Shown: positions 1 through 10,150 of the stretch, one piece after another
How positions within the stretch are numbered: the first letter of the stretch is position 1
Layout: each line of letters opens with the position of its first letter
Source of the DNA: Drosophila miranda
Lineage: Eukaryota; Arthropoda; Insecta; Diptera; Drosophilidae
Length of the DNA: 64,000 nucleotides
Direction: 5' to 3'
Assembly: GCF_003369915.1 (NCBI RefSeq)
Contig: NC_046676.1
Span: forward strand, 22,426,001-22,490,000
The notes under the pieces: generated by a model
Database searches by the model: none
What the model was told of the DNA's origin: nothing
Seen by the model: the letters and a program-made list of their open reading frames with translations, nothing else
Position numbers and translations under genes: made by a program

Positions 1-1419
1 TTTATTTTGTGCTTACTCAACAAACAGATGTGAAAGCTGATGAGATTTAGTTCTTTTTTTTGGTCCTCTTTGTTGTACCCTTGAAAGAGGATATTATGAT
101 CTATTTTAGGTATTTGTAGAGCAGATAGAGAATCGTTTTTAGTCTGTAAATTATGTACATACTCTGTTCATCATTGTGTCTTGCTTTTGTGCAGGAAACG
201 TATCAATATTTGATCCCACGATCGTTCTTCAAATTAAGACAATAGCTATCGTAAATGTTTCTTAAATGTTTCTTAAAATGCTCGCTGAAAGTCAAAATCA
301 ATTAGCTGGTCTTACCCTAGTATATCTTCCATTGGAACTATCGTTCTTTTAGGGTATCTGAACCTTCGGAAGTCCTGTTTTCTGTCCTTTCTCTTATTTT
401 CCTTAATGTGACGTTGCTAAGCATCGAATTGATAGGTATTTATGCTACTCTGTTTTTGTTTTTCTTTTGACGCTCACTGTGATTGTTGTCAAAGCTTCTG
501 CTGTTGCTGCTCTTGCAGCTTCCGTGCATGTACACGTACACCGTACTATATATGTATGAGTAACTGTGTGGGAGACCGTGAGTGTGTGTGTGTGTATGTG
601 TGTGTTTGTGTGTTTATCTTGTCGCCATCTGCCATGCTTTTGCTTGTCTGTTCACTCTGCTTTGTTCTGTTTAATTTTCTGCTTGCCTTTGCTTCCGGCA
701 GCTGTTTGTCCCTCTCGATCCCCTTGTCTCACACTTCACCTCTCCCCGCTCACTTCCACACGGTCCCACTTCTCTGCCTGTCTGTCTCTTTCTCTGCTTG
801 TGCATTGTTTTCATTAATGTTATTATTCAACATTTCTACGAGTGTGTTTACGTCATCCCCTCTACAACGAACGGTAGTTTCTAATTTGTATGCATAATTT
901 ACAGTTCGACTCGGAAGAACAGTAGAGATGGAGTGATGTTGGTAGGGTTGCAACGTAAGCTTCACAGAGTGGGAGGACTATTTGCAATTGTCTACAAACC
1001 TTTCATCGGGTGCTCAGGGGGGAGCTGAATTGATGAAGCCGATGGCCAAGTAATACCCTGAGAAAAGGGGTATTTCAAATGGAAAGAGCAGAACGTATTG
1101 TTTGATGGGATTGACAGAAGTTCAATCACTTCAGAAGCTCCAATTGATGCAGTTATTATAGGAAAGTACGATTAAAGAAAGCGAGTGCAAGTTAAAGTCT
1201 GCAGCGACTTCCATCTCCTGCTCTTTTAGCTCATGAATCTCCTACAACTTGATAGCAAAACAAAAAAGGGAAATGCCCAAATTGAAATAGTTTTGCACGA
1301 TTGCATGCCACGGGGAGGAGGAAAGTACCCACCCAAGAAGGAAAATATAGGTAGAGGAAAGTAACCTAAAAGAAAAGTAAAATGCATTCCAAGACTCTGC
1401 GTTTATTTTGCCAGCTCTC
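1..1419. other. Intergenic, no gene recognised
   Basis: I see no convincing coding exon here. The longest open frames are Cys/Ser/Leu-rich and lie over pyrimidine-rich sequence and a (GT)n tract, as expected by chance. Several purine-rich patches between about 1260 and 1400 look like ordinary spacer. The right edge is where the duplicated serpin unit begins. Confidence 0.5.
581..614. repeat. (GT)n microsatellite
   Basis: This is an interrupted run of GT dinucleotides with TATG and TTTG interruptions. It drives the low-complexity Val/Cys residues of the overlapping open frames, which are therefore not called as genes. Confidence 0.85.
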
Positions 1420-1887
1420 CAACAATATCTTCTTCTTCCCTTCGCCGAAAATCAACAATTTTTGGCAAAACTTTTAATTAAGGAAAATAGAAAAAAGAAG
1501 AAAGGGAAGGATAGATTGAAGAGGAGAAAGCGCTGCACCACGTATTGTTAACGAATGAGGATTGCTGAGCAACTGCAATTGCAATCAATCCAAATGTCGA
1601 GTTTTCAATAATATTGTCAGCCAGGAAGCACTGCATGCTAGCAGTCACCCGGGGGGTCAGCCTTCATTTAACTGCAGGAAGAAGAATAACACGTTTGCAT
1701 ACCTTTTTCCAACTGAACAAACTTTAGGGGCATGGAAAACTTGTGGAAAACCCCGGCCAAGTCGTGTGAAACAAAGGCAGGGACATGCCAAAGAGGACTG
1801 CTCTCAACTTGAATCTTGATTTTTTTGTTACCAAGAACAAACGACCCCGCAGCCCCACAGTTCCCGCAGTCATATGTCAATTGGGAT

Positions 1888-1895
1888 TATATAAG
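1888..1895 (+). promoter_or_regulatory. TATA box of the serpin gene
   Basis: TATATAAG stands about 113 bases upstream of the serpin start codon and is preserved with its flanks in the duplicated copy (3787-3794). Transcription would start about 30 bases downstream, near 1918. A TATA promoter fits a tissue-restricted secreted protein better than a housekeeping gene. Confidence 0.6.
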
Positions 1896-2007
1896 TGCAA
1901 ATTTCAGGCTTTAATACGATTCGTTGCGGCTGTATGAATAACAGGCTCCATAACAGTCGAGTCTAATGAATACGCACCACTTCTGGAGTGACTTTCGTGC
2001 ATTCAAG

Positions 2008-3275
2008 ATGCTACTCCGTCGAATTTCGAGTAAGTTTTCCTGTGACTTCTCTCCAGATTCTCCTATATATCCTATATTTCATAACCTTTAAGTTCTGGTC
2101 TGCCTAATGGCTTTGGTCCATGCCGATTACATATCCGGCAAACTCTTTTCGCTTATTTCTGCACAGAACGATCGACAAAATTTCGTGATCTCCCCGGTGG
2201 GCGTAAGGGCCGCCCTGGCGTTGCTCTTTGCCGGAGCTGAGGGGCAGACAGCGCAAGAACTGCAAATCGCCTTGCAGCTGGTGGGGGAGAACAAAAACGA
2301 CGCACTGGAGGAGTTCAAAGACATCAAATATACGATAAGCAAGAAGGGCACGACCATGAGGATACCCTCCAAGATCTTCGTGGACAGAAGATACCCACTG
2401 AAGTCCGAATATCAGAGTTTAACGAACAGGTTTCTGAAAAGCCCGGCCGTGCACAAGCACTTTAAGCACTCAACGGGGGCGGCCAAGGCCATTAGCATCC
2501 ACACTGAGTCGGCCTCGGATCGCAAAGTAGATGACATTGTGAGGGACTCCGACATTAGCTCCTCGTCCAACATGGCTTTAACCAGCGGCTTCTACTTCCG
2601 GGGTGATTTCGAGAAGCCTTTCCTACGGATGAGCGAACGGCAGCCCTTCCAAGTACCAGGTCGCGTTCTTCGCGCTACCATGTACATGAAATACGATTGG
2701 CTGCGGTGTGGGGAGCTGCCTGCTTTGGGGGCTGTCGGCATCGAAATACCCTACAAGGAGGGGAATCTCAGTCTGGTCATTATAATGTCCACGAGGCTCA
2801 ACGATTATTCGTTGCTGCAACAAGCGCTTTTCAAGAACTATGATCTACTTCAACTCACGGACAACTTTACTCTTAGGCCTGTTCTTATGCAAATGCCACA
2901 ATTCAGCATCGAGTATGAGACCAGCCTCCTAGGGCTGCTAGAGAATGGGCTGAACGTGCCCACCGTCTTGCACAATCCCGATTTCTCGGGTCTCAGCAAG
3001 AAGCCAGACCTCCGACTGGCTGCTTTCAAACATAAGGGAACCATTGAGATACATGGCGGCTGCCCTGAAGCGTGTCCCATTGCGCCGAGTAAGAAAGAGT
3101 CACGAGTTTTATATGAAAGTGATACTGATGCAGTCTTTTGATTTCAGCTTATGTCGAGACGGGCTACGAGAAAGCTATTCCCTTCATCGCTAATCAACCC
3201 TTTGTGTTTTTCATCAAGGATGAAACAAATATCTTTTTTGCAGGTAAATTGTTTACGCCGATGGCATTATACTGA
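2008..3275 (+). CDS. Secreted serpin, probably non-inhibitory (3 exons, 381 aa)
   Basis: Exons are 2008-2029, 2093-3088 and 3148-3275, joined by two short introns (GTAAGT donor at 2030, AG at 2091-2092; GTAAGA donor at 3089, AG at 3146-3147). The first exon supplies only seven codons plus one base, but joining it creates a classic signal peptide of about 18 residues ending in LVHA; without it there is a stop codon directly upstream, so ATG 2107 is not the real start. The protein is a full-length serpin: the early NFVISPVGVRAAL and GAEGQTAQEL stretch, the SNMALTSGFYFRGDF strand 3A region, and the C-terminal PFVFFIKD and FFAGKL block. The reactive-loop hinge, normally small residues such as E-G-T-E-A-A-A, is instead GGCPEACPIAP with two prolines, which should hinder loop insertion. 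I infer a non-inhibitory serpin, as known for several fly paralogues. The splice model is hand-made but the frame closes exactly. Confidence 0.88.
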
Positions 3276-3361
3276 GTTCTTCATCGAACTTTGGATATAA
3301 CATCAACAATAAGATAATTTTCCTGGATTTTTAATCGAATCTTAACTATCAGATTATGCAA

Positions 3362-3371
3362 TAGAATAAAG
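3362..3371 (+). terminator. Poly(A) signal of the serpin gene
   Basis: An AATAAA hexamer lies about 90 bases after the serpin stop codon, within the sequence GCAATAGAATAAAG. The pseudogene copy has the matching GCAATAAA near 4934. This would give a 3' UTR of roughly 110 bases. Confidence 0.55.
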
Positions 3372-3786
3372 AAATGATTCAACAATATCTTCTTTTTCCC
3401 TTTAAAAACAAATATCAATTTATAAAATCTTTTAATTAAGAAAAATTAAGAAAAATAAAAAAGGGAAGGATAGATTGAAGAGGAGAAAGTGCTTTAATTG
3501 CAATCAATCTAAACGTCAAGCTTTCAATAATATTGTCAATAATATAGCCAGGAAGCACCGCATCCTAACAGTCACCCGGGGGGTCAGCCTTCATTCAACT
3601 GCAGGAAGAAGAATAACACGTTTGCATACCTTTTTCCAACTGAACAAACTTTAGGGGCATGGAAAACTTGTGGAAAACCCCGGCCAAGTCGTGTGAAACA
3701 AAGGCTGGGACATGCTTGATTTTTTGTTACCAAGAACAAACGACTCCGCAGCCCCACAGTTCCCACAGTCATATGTCAATTTGGAT

Positions 3787-3794
3787 TATATAAG
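3787..3794 (+). promoter_or_regulatory. TATA box retained in the serpin pseudogene
   Basis: TATATAAG with the same flanks as the TATA box of the intact gene. It lies upstream of the truncated copy, so the pseudogene may still be transcribed. The first ATG downstream (3865) opens a frame that is not the serpin frame. Confidence 0.5.
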
Positions 3795-3876
3795 TGCAAA
3801 GTTCAGTCTTTAATAACATTCGTTGCGGCTGTATGAAGAACAGGCTCCATAACAGTCGAGTCTAATGAATACGCAA

Positions 3877-4845
3877 GAACAACGCACTGGAGGAGTTCAA
3901 AGACATCAAATATACGATAAGCAAGAAGGGCACGACCATGAGGATACCATTTCAACTCTTCGTGGACAGAAGATACCCTCTGAAGTCCGAATATCAGAGT
4001 TCAACGAACAGGTTTCTGAAAAGCCCGGCCGTGCACAAGGTCTTTAAGCACACAACGGAGGCGGCCAAGTCCATCAGCAGCCACACTTACTTGGCGTCGG
4101 GTCGCAAGGTAGATGCTATTCTAAAGGACTCCGACATTAGCTCCTCGTCCAATATGGTTCTTACCAGCGGATTCTACTTTCGAGGTAGCTTTGAGAAGAC
4201 TTTCCTACGGACGACGGAAGAGCAGCCCTTCCAAACACCAGATGGCACTGTTCCCGTTACCATGTACAGGAAATACGATAGACTGCGCTTCGGGGGCTGC
4301 CTGCTTTGGGGGCTATTGGCATCGAAATACCCTACAAGGAGGGGAATCTTAGCCTGGTCATTGTAATGTCCACGAGACTCAACGATTATTCGCGGCTACA
4401 GCAATCGCTCTTCATGAACTATGATCTCCTTAAACTCGCGGACAGCTTTATTCTTATGCGTGTCTTCGTGGAAATACCACAATTCATCATTTTCTACGAG
4501 ACCAGCCTCCATGGGCTGCTGGAGCATGGGCTGGGCCTGCGCACAGTCTTAAACAATTCCGATTTCTCCGGTGTCAACAACAAGCCGGATCTCCGACTGG
4601 CGGCTTTCAAGCACAGTGGAATCATTGAGATGGACGGAGGCTGCCCTGACGCGTGTCCAATTGAGCCGAGTAAGAAAAGAACCAGAAAGTGATAATAATA
4701 CAGTATTTTGCTTCCAGCTAATATCGAGACTGGCAACGAGAGAGCTATCCCTTTCATCGTTAATCAACCCTTTGTGTTTTTCTTTAAGGATAAAAAAAAT
4801 ATTTTCTTTGCAGGGAAATTCTCTGAGCCAATGCCAAAGGGCTGA
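3877..4845 (+). pseudogene. Truncated, frameshifted serpin pseudogene
   Basis: This is the duplicate of the serpin at 2008-3275. The signal-peptide exon, the first intron and roughly the first 75 residues are gone, removed by one deletion that joins the leader to mid-exon 2. A second lesion is a one-base deletion near 4290, where the run corresponding to GGTGTGGGGAGCTG has become CTTCGGGGGCTG; upstream sequence is open in one frame (from about 3938) and downstream sequence in another (from about 4306). The last intron (GTAAGA donor near 4670, AG at 4716-4717) and the final 128-base exon ending at TGA 4843-4845 are otherwise intact. The retained hinge is again Cys/Pro-rich. With no start, no signal and a frameshift it cannot make a serpin, unless the lesions are assembly errors. 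Confidence 0.85.
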
Positions 4846-4940
4846 GTTTTTCATCAGCATTTTGATAAAATATCAGCAAAAAGAGAATTGTTTTTTTTTT
4901 TATTTTTAATGGAGTCTTAACCATCAGATCTTGCAATAAA

Positions 4941-6926
4941 TTTGAAGTCGGACAGTTGAAGTCCAATGACGTTAAATGCCATGCTTCAAAATGATGAAAA
5001 GGTCTCCCAACATGCTTTAAATGGTGCCACAGCTGACCTTTGTTCGCTCGTTCGCTGATTCGCATTCCTTTGGCGTTTCCCCCTATGCACTTCAATGCAC
5101 TTGACATTTTTATTAAAAGCTTTAAGTTGTAGTTGCAGCCAACGTGCAGCAGTAGGAAGGACACACACACGAATGTGCATAAATGTCATGTGACAAGGAT
5201 ATTTGTGCTGCAGTGGCAACGGCTGCTTGCAACTTATTGGCTGCAGGACGCACACGCATCTGCCTCTCTAAGTCACTCGACCCCCTTAGCCCCCCACGAT
5301 GGCTGTCTTATGCAACAATGTAATAATGGCGGGGAGAGCATGGAGTCTATATAGTCTGCAGGACTTTAACTTTCGCAGTCGGTTCTCAGTCATTTTTCTA
5401 TCTCCCACTGGGATTTACTTATATGACACTAAAACTCCCAGCAGGAGCAGTGCAAGCTCCGGCATCATTTATTTCATGGGGCTTTCTCCTGCTTTCACTG
5501 CGAAGAGAAAATTGCATTGCGTGACATTTTCTGAAAACTCATTTGACAAATGATTGGACGAAAGGCAAACAATTGAATTGTGTCTCTCTTAAAGTGATGC
5601 CCAAATTGGGCTAATGGCAGTGCACCATTCTACCCCTTCTTTCCGCTTCTGGGCTTGTGCCCCATTTAAATATGCCAAACACATGTCGTATGCGCAATAT
5701 TCGTATACGCCATACAAAGCCAGTCGTAGTCGCAGAAGCAGAACCAGGGAACAACTGGGAAAACCATAATTTTGTCTGTGGAAATTTTCGCTTTCGCACA
5801 CATAATTTTCGTGCATAATTTGGATGGATTTGAAATGGGGTCGCATCCGGATTCTGGGCGCTGTCTGCCACCAGCAGGGGCAATAGCGGCAGCAGCAGGG
5901 AAACAGATTTGCAATGCACAAAACGTTTATGTGATAGGTATGCCCCTCTATATATACATATGTGGATATATATGTCTCTCTACCCCTCTCTGCGGGTCCC
6001 GTACAACCGATGCTTGTTCATAATGTGCATAAACATTCTCGCATCCCCCACGGATGTTGCCGTTGATTTGGGTTTGCGCCTTCGTATTGTCTTCCAGCTG
6101 TTGTGTGTTAGAGATTTTGACTATTCCACAGCATTATCGTAGTTGTTGCTGCTGCAGCATGTTCCCGCATTGCATTTGTCGGATGTGGCAGGGCCTGCTG
6201 TTGCTGCCACTGCCTGATAATGACGCCATCATGGGTGTGTGTATGGGGTTTCATTTAAGTTTGTATAATTAATTGAATTTCGGGCTGCTGCTGACTGTAA
6301 GTCGGCTGAATCTGCATGGATTTGAGTGCTATTGAATTTGTTTTAATGAATTTTATACTCAGATTTACTGTAACAAACCTTTCAGCAAAGAATATCTCAA
6401 TATATTTGTAAGGATTTTACTTTGATCGGAAGTGCCACATCAACATCAAAATGAAATTTGAAATGCAACAAAGTCATTTTCTCAACTTATAACAAATCAA
6501 AGCCAATCGATACAAGTTGCTGAAAGTCGTGCTGGGGAGGCCTAAAGGGAGGCAATCTAATTGCATTGTGAACTATTTCGTAATTGAGCAAGCATTGCCA
6601 TTTCAAAAGCAGGCGTATAAAATATTAACATGTCAATTTTAAATTATAAATGATTAAGCTGTAGCCAACATTCCCCAGAACAGTCGGTATTAAAATGTAT
6701 ATCATTAAAATGTGTATGTGGGGCCTCTATCGAGGCTGACAGCATAATCAGTGTACAATTTGCATTAAATTAAAACATGAATTTCCATGACCAAATCAGA
6801 GACCCCTTGCACAGAGAAACACGCCATGATATAAGGACTACGGACGAGGACTACCCGCGCAGCAACAAATATTGTATTTCATACCATGCTAAATAAAGAA
6901 CTCCCATGGAAGGCTACTAGGGAATA
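4941..6926. other. Intergenic region, no gene recognised
   Basis: No exon with coding character and splice sites was found. A possible plus-strand core promoter lies near 5348-5391 (TATATAG followed by GCAGTC and TCAGTC). Short AT-alternating stretches occur near 5950-5975. The final part (6350-6900) is AT-rich and includes the unmapped 3' UTR of the minus-strand gene that follows. Confidence 0.45.
5348..5391 (+). promoter_or_regulatory. Candidate TATA plus initiator core promoter
   Basis: TATATAG at 5348-5354 is followed 29 bases later by GCAGTC (5376-5381) and slightly further by TCAGTC (5386-5391), both resembling the fly initiator. The next ATG (5425) opens only a 34-codon frame. The spacing is right but the motifs are short, so this may be chance. 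Confidence 0.22.
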
Positions 6927-7677
6927 CTAGGGGAAAAATGTACTGGGAAATAGATAATTATTTGGGAAGCGCTGAGGGCTTCTAGGGAGGGTGATTTTTG
7001 GGATTTTTGGGTAGTTTATATAAGGAATAACTGGCATAGAAATATTGGGAAGAAATAAATTTGGTAAATTTTGGTACTTTATGAAATGGTTCACTGGCAT
7101 AGAAATATTTGGAGCCACTAGTTGAGGAATATTTTTTTTAGGAGCGACTATTGATGGTCTACTTGGGATTTCTTTTTCAGGAACACCTGGTCTAGAAATA
7201 TGTGAAATAACTGGTTGAGGAATGTGTGTTTGAGGAAGATAATTTGTTGATATAGTTGGTAGGCTTATATCCTCCGGAACAATTGTCCTGAAAACATCCG
7301 GCATGGTGTCGATGTATGATGTCGCTTTCGTAGTCTGTGAAAGGTATATACACATATATCGGATGTAACACAGTGGAAATCTGAATACAATATAACATTC
7401 CATATCATACCTTTGGGGTGGTAATAGTGTGTGCCGATGAGGCTGTGGTAATAATCGTCATCTGGAATGTCTGCGTTGTCTGTTTAGGCATATTTGTTGG
7501 CACGTTAGTTAAATATAGATAGAGGCTGGGCTGCGTTGAAGTAGGCAAAGCACATCGTCCCTGTACGGCAACATATGGCGGAATGCAATTGAAGTACGGC
7601 ATCCGCAGTACAGGTTCACATAGCACCTCTGCAGATTCGAACAGGAGTGATGCCACCAAGACCCACACACGACCCAT
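6927..7677 (-). CDS. Secreted Thr/Pro-rich repetitive protein (2 exons, 224 aa)
   Basis: Exon 1 runs 7677-7411 and exon 2 runs 7334-6927 on the minus strand; the 76-base intron has a GTATGA donor and a CCTTTCACAG acceptor, and the join keeps the frame (…TTPK|TTKA…). I chose the ATG at 7677 because it begins a hydrophobic signal sequence (MGRVWVLVASLLFESAEVLC); an upstream in-frame ATG at 7746 would bury it behind 23 residues. After the signal come three cysteines, a Thr/Ser-rich linker that could carry O-glycans, then a Pro/Ile/Asn-rich tail with two copies of a roughly 25-residue unit beginning PNISMPV. There is no enzymatic motif. The design (signal, low complexity, short repeats) resembles fly mucin-like, egg-shell or seminal-fluid proteins, but that is only analogy. 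I do not recognise an orthologue. Confidence 0.72.
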
Positions 7678-7746
7678 TCTTTGCAAAGGCTTGAATCTAT
7701 TTAAACTCATTCTAGACAGTTTCCTATTGACGCTGGTCAATTCCAA

Positions 7747-8129
7747 TTGGATCTGGTAAGCCCTGACTAATTTCCAAGCTTTAGAGCAATAGCCCTCTCT
7801 AGAACGATCGAGCCGCTACAGTTGTGCTTTTTAACCGTTGCTAATAAACCGAAAGGCCTTAAGGCCTAACATCGTAGCCCATCTGATGATCAATGAATCT
7901 ATTCTGCCGCCTTCAATTCGGGCAATGAATGGAATTGAGCAATGAATAAATAAGATATCGGATATTCAAATAGATATTGGAAGCGAAAGTGCGTTGAGGA
8001 CAGTGTAAGCGTGGAGTTTGGGTAAATTGGTAACCATTTGGGCACGCCTCAGACGTGTCAAGGTGACAATTCTTTATTTGAATATTACGCCACTCTCTCA
8101 CTCTCCCTTACTATCTCTGTCTGACTCTG
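7747..8129. other. Spacer between divergent transcription units
   Basis: This stretch separates the minus-strand repetitive-protein gene from the plus-strand exon at 8130. It should hold the promoter of the minus gene; I see no clear TATA box. A pyrimidine-rich tract at 8091-8128 directly precedes the plus-strand exon. Confidence 0.35.
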
Positions 8130-8270
8130 ATGGATGACAATAGCTACAACCACAGAGCGCGTTCTCAATGGCTCTGGTCACATTTGCGTGCTAGCGACGT
8201 GAGCAGCATGACTGAAGAGGAGAAGCTGGAGCAGGAGGATGGTGAAAAAGTGTGGCCATTGTTGGCACAG
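8130..8270 (+). CDS. Isolated coding-like exon with donor site
   Basis: An open frame begins at ATG 8130 and runs 47 codons to a CAG|GTAAAA donor at 8271. The frame stops shortly after the donor, as expected for an exon end. The peptide has varied, non-repetitive composition, with a Trp-rich start (SQWLWSHLRASDVSS) and a charged second half (MTEEEKLEQEDGEK) before VWPLLAQ. A second ATG at 8208, with GAGCAGC before it, is an alternative start. A Motif-1-like TGGTCACA lies inside the exon at 8175-8182, so if that is the promoter the start would be 8208. I do not recognise the family and found no confident second exon; the rest would lie across long introns or beyond the window. It could be a chance frame. 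Confidence 0.42.
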
Positions 8271-8756
8271 GTAAAAATGCCATGACATTTATCAACGACT
8301 CTTACACTCACTCGTATTCCTGGTGGTTTTCGGGACGTGGGGGAATGAAGCCATCAAGTTGTGCATTTTGTTTATTTATCAACAGATTAGCAGGCCGTTT
8401 CGGTGTCGCCTGTCATCTCACTCGCACGCACTCATTCCTTCTCTTTCCCTCTGCTGTGTTTAATGGCACATGAAATGGCAATAAAGTTGTGGCAACTTTT
8501 GCGGCATGTAGTTAAGTATAACTTACGCCCAGAGCGCTCATAAGTCAAAATTCTCTCCCTATTTGAAAGGATGGGACGGGCATGGGGATGTGGATGGGAG
8601 CGTACTGTGACTAACAGTAACGCTATGAGTCTAGGCGTGTGCTGACAGTTGGGGCACACTGTCGTCCCTGGGGTCTGTTTTGTCCTTTTCTGTTTTGCTG
8701 CCATCTGCCTCGAACTGTGAAATATGCTGCATACTTTTGCGGGCAACGGGGGAACT

Positions 8757-8790
8757 ATGTATATATGTATGTATGTAAGTATGTATGTAC
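8757..8790. repeat. (GTAT)n microsatellite
   Basis: Tandem GTAT tetramers with one GTAA interruption. Similar ATGTATGT tracts occur near 53290 and 55580. Confidence 0.8.
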
Positions 8791-10128
8791 TATATATCTC
8801 TATCGCCATCTCCCACTCTTATGACTTTTGCGGTTTATTGTAGGCGTGCCGCGTGCCAAACTTAACATACACACAATCATTTTTATGCCACACAATTTTC
8901 GCTTTCCACTCACGTACCACACTGTAAGAGAGATTGTGGCGGGGCGAGAGCGGAAGTGGTAAGGTCCTTCGGGGACCTCTGTAGAGTATATAGAAGTTCA
9001 TAATTCATTCTTTCATTATTATTTTCATTTTCACATTTTCGGCTTAAGTTTCTCTTTGGCTTTCTCTTTGGTTTCCTTTCTCCTTGACAAATTGTTTTAA
9101 ATTGCATTTTGCAAACAGAACAGAGAAAAACAAGTATAGGAAGAGGCATGCATGACATGTAAGTACGTAAGTCTCTTAACGTAACTTAGTCGAAGGCTAA
9201 CTTTAGTCAACACCTTAAGCAGATTGCTCTTGTTTTGCTATGGTTTCAACTCAGATTTCCCTCCTCTGGTGCACGGATCGAGTGAGTCTATTTACTCGTA
9301 CCCAATGAGCCCTGCAGCCCAGTCAAGCATCCAACCATCCTACGAGTACCATCCCCGCCATTCAACTATCCCGATCCTGATTCCGATTCTGATTCTATCC
9401 TGTCGCTGGCACCAAACAAGTCAAAGTCCTAACCACCGTCGACATTTTGCGTTCGACAACTAGCGGGCTCGAATCGGGACGGGAGGTGCAACCACAGACG
9501 CGTCTTTTGTTTGCTTTGACAGAGGGTACAACTCCCTGTTGTTCCTGGGTCTCGGTGTGTGTGTGTGCTCAGAGTCTACGTCTGTGTGGGTTAGCCGTTT
9601 GGCATTGGTGGCAGCTTTGCCTGTTGGGGCACTAAACTTTTATTTCTTAAATCTGTGAATCGTTTGTGCGCCCCCCACTCAAAGTCAATATGCGGGCGCA
9701 AATGTACGAAATGATGAGACAACCAGGCCAGCCACTGGAGCAGGGAACGAACTGGGCCTCCTACAGTTTTTGTCAACGCTGTCGCTGCTGTTGCCGCTTC
9801 CTGTTTTTCGGGGGCAAAATCGGTTTTTGTTGATTTGAGCGCCAGTTGTTTAGGACAAAAACAGACTGCCATCCTCCTCCAGGCCAAACCACATACCATC
9901 CGTTGCTGGGCTCTGGTGTTCCTGCTGTTTCTGGTGCTCCTCCTGCTGTCCTCCCGCTGTCCCCCTGCTGCCTCTCTCGATGCTGCTCTTCCTGCTGTCC
10001 AGCAAAACGACAACTGAAGTGGAGTTTTGTTTGTTGTCCGTTTGTCAATTACAAAACTTTTATTGCAATTTACTTTTGTTTCAAGCTCCCTCTGCCAACC
10101 TGCACACCAACACCAACACCATACCCAT

Positions 10129-10150
10129 CCCCAACCCCAACCCCAACCCC
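10129..10150. repeat. (CCCCAA)n tract, G-quadruplex capable on the minus strand
   Basis: Four CCCC runs are separated by AA, so the minus strand reads four GGGG runs with TT spacers. This meets the usual pattern for an intramolecular G-quadruplex. Looser CCA-rich repeats precede it from about 10098. Confidence 0.8.

Larger units (their letters stand above)
1420..3379 (+). repeat. Tandem duplication unit 1 (serpin, intact)
   Basis: This unit and the following one (3380-4940) start with the same AACAATATCTTCTT sequence and stay alignable through the promoter, the serpin exons and the 3' flank. The sequence just before the first unit (...GCTCTCC) differs from that before the second (...ATGATTC), which fixes the left border near 1420. 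Unit 1 is about 1.96 kb and holds the intact gene. Confidence 0.85.
3380..4940 (+). repeat. Tandem duplication unit 2 (serpin, decayed)
   Basis: Second copy of the serpin unit in direct orientation, immediately after the first. It keeps the 5' flank, TATA box and leader up to the sequence GTCTAATGAATACGCA (equivalent to about 1977), then jumps straight into the middle of serpin exon 2 (equivalent to about 2291). About 315 bases are therefore missing at the junction near 3877. Smaller indels distinguish the upstream parts. Confidence 0.85.

Noticed and set aside
442-897. 151-codon frame
   Set aside because: Composition is Cys/Ser/Leu-rich from pyrimidine tracts and the (GT)n repeat; no splice sites or domain.
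3865-4047. ATG-led frame at the start of the serpin pseudogene
   Set aside because: It is out of the serpin frame and has arisen from the deletion junction, so it is unlikely to be a real product.
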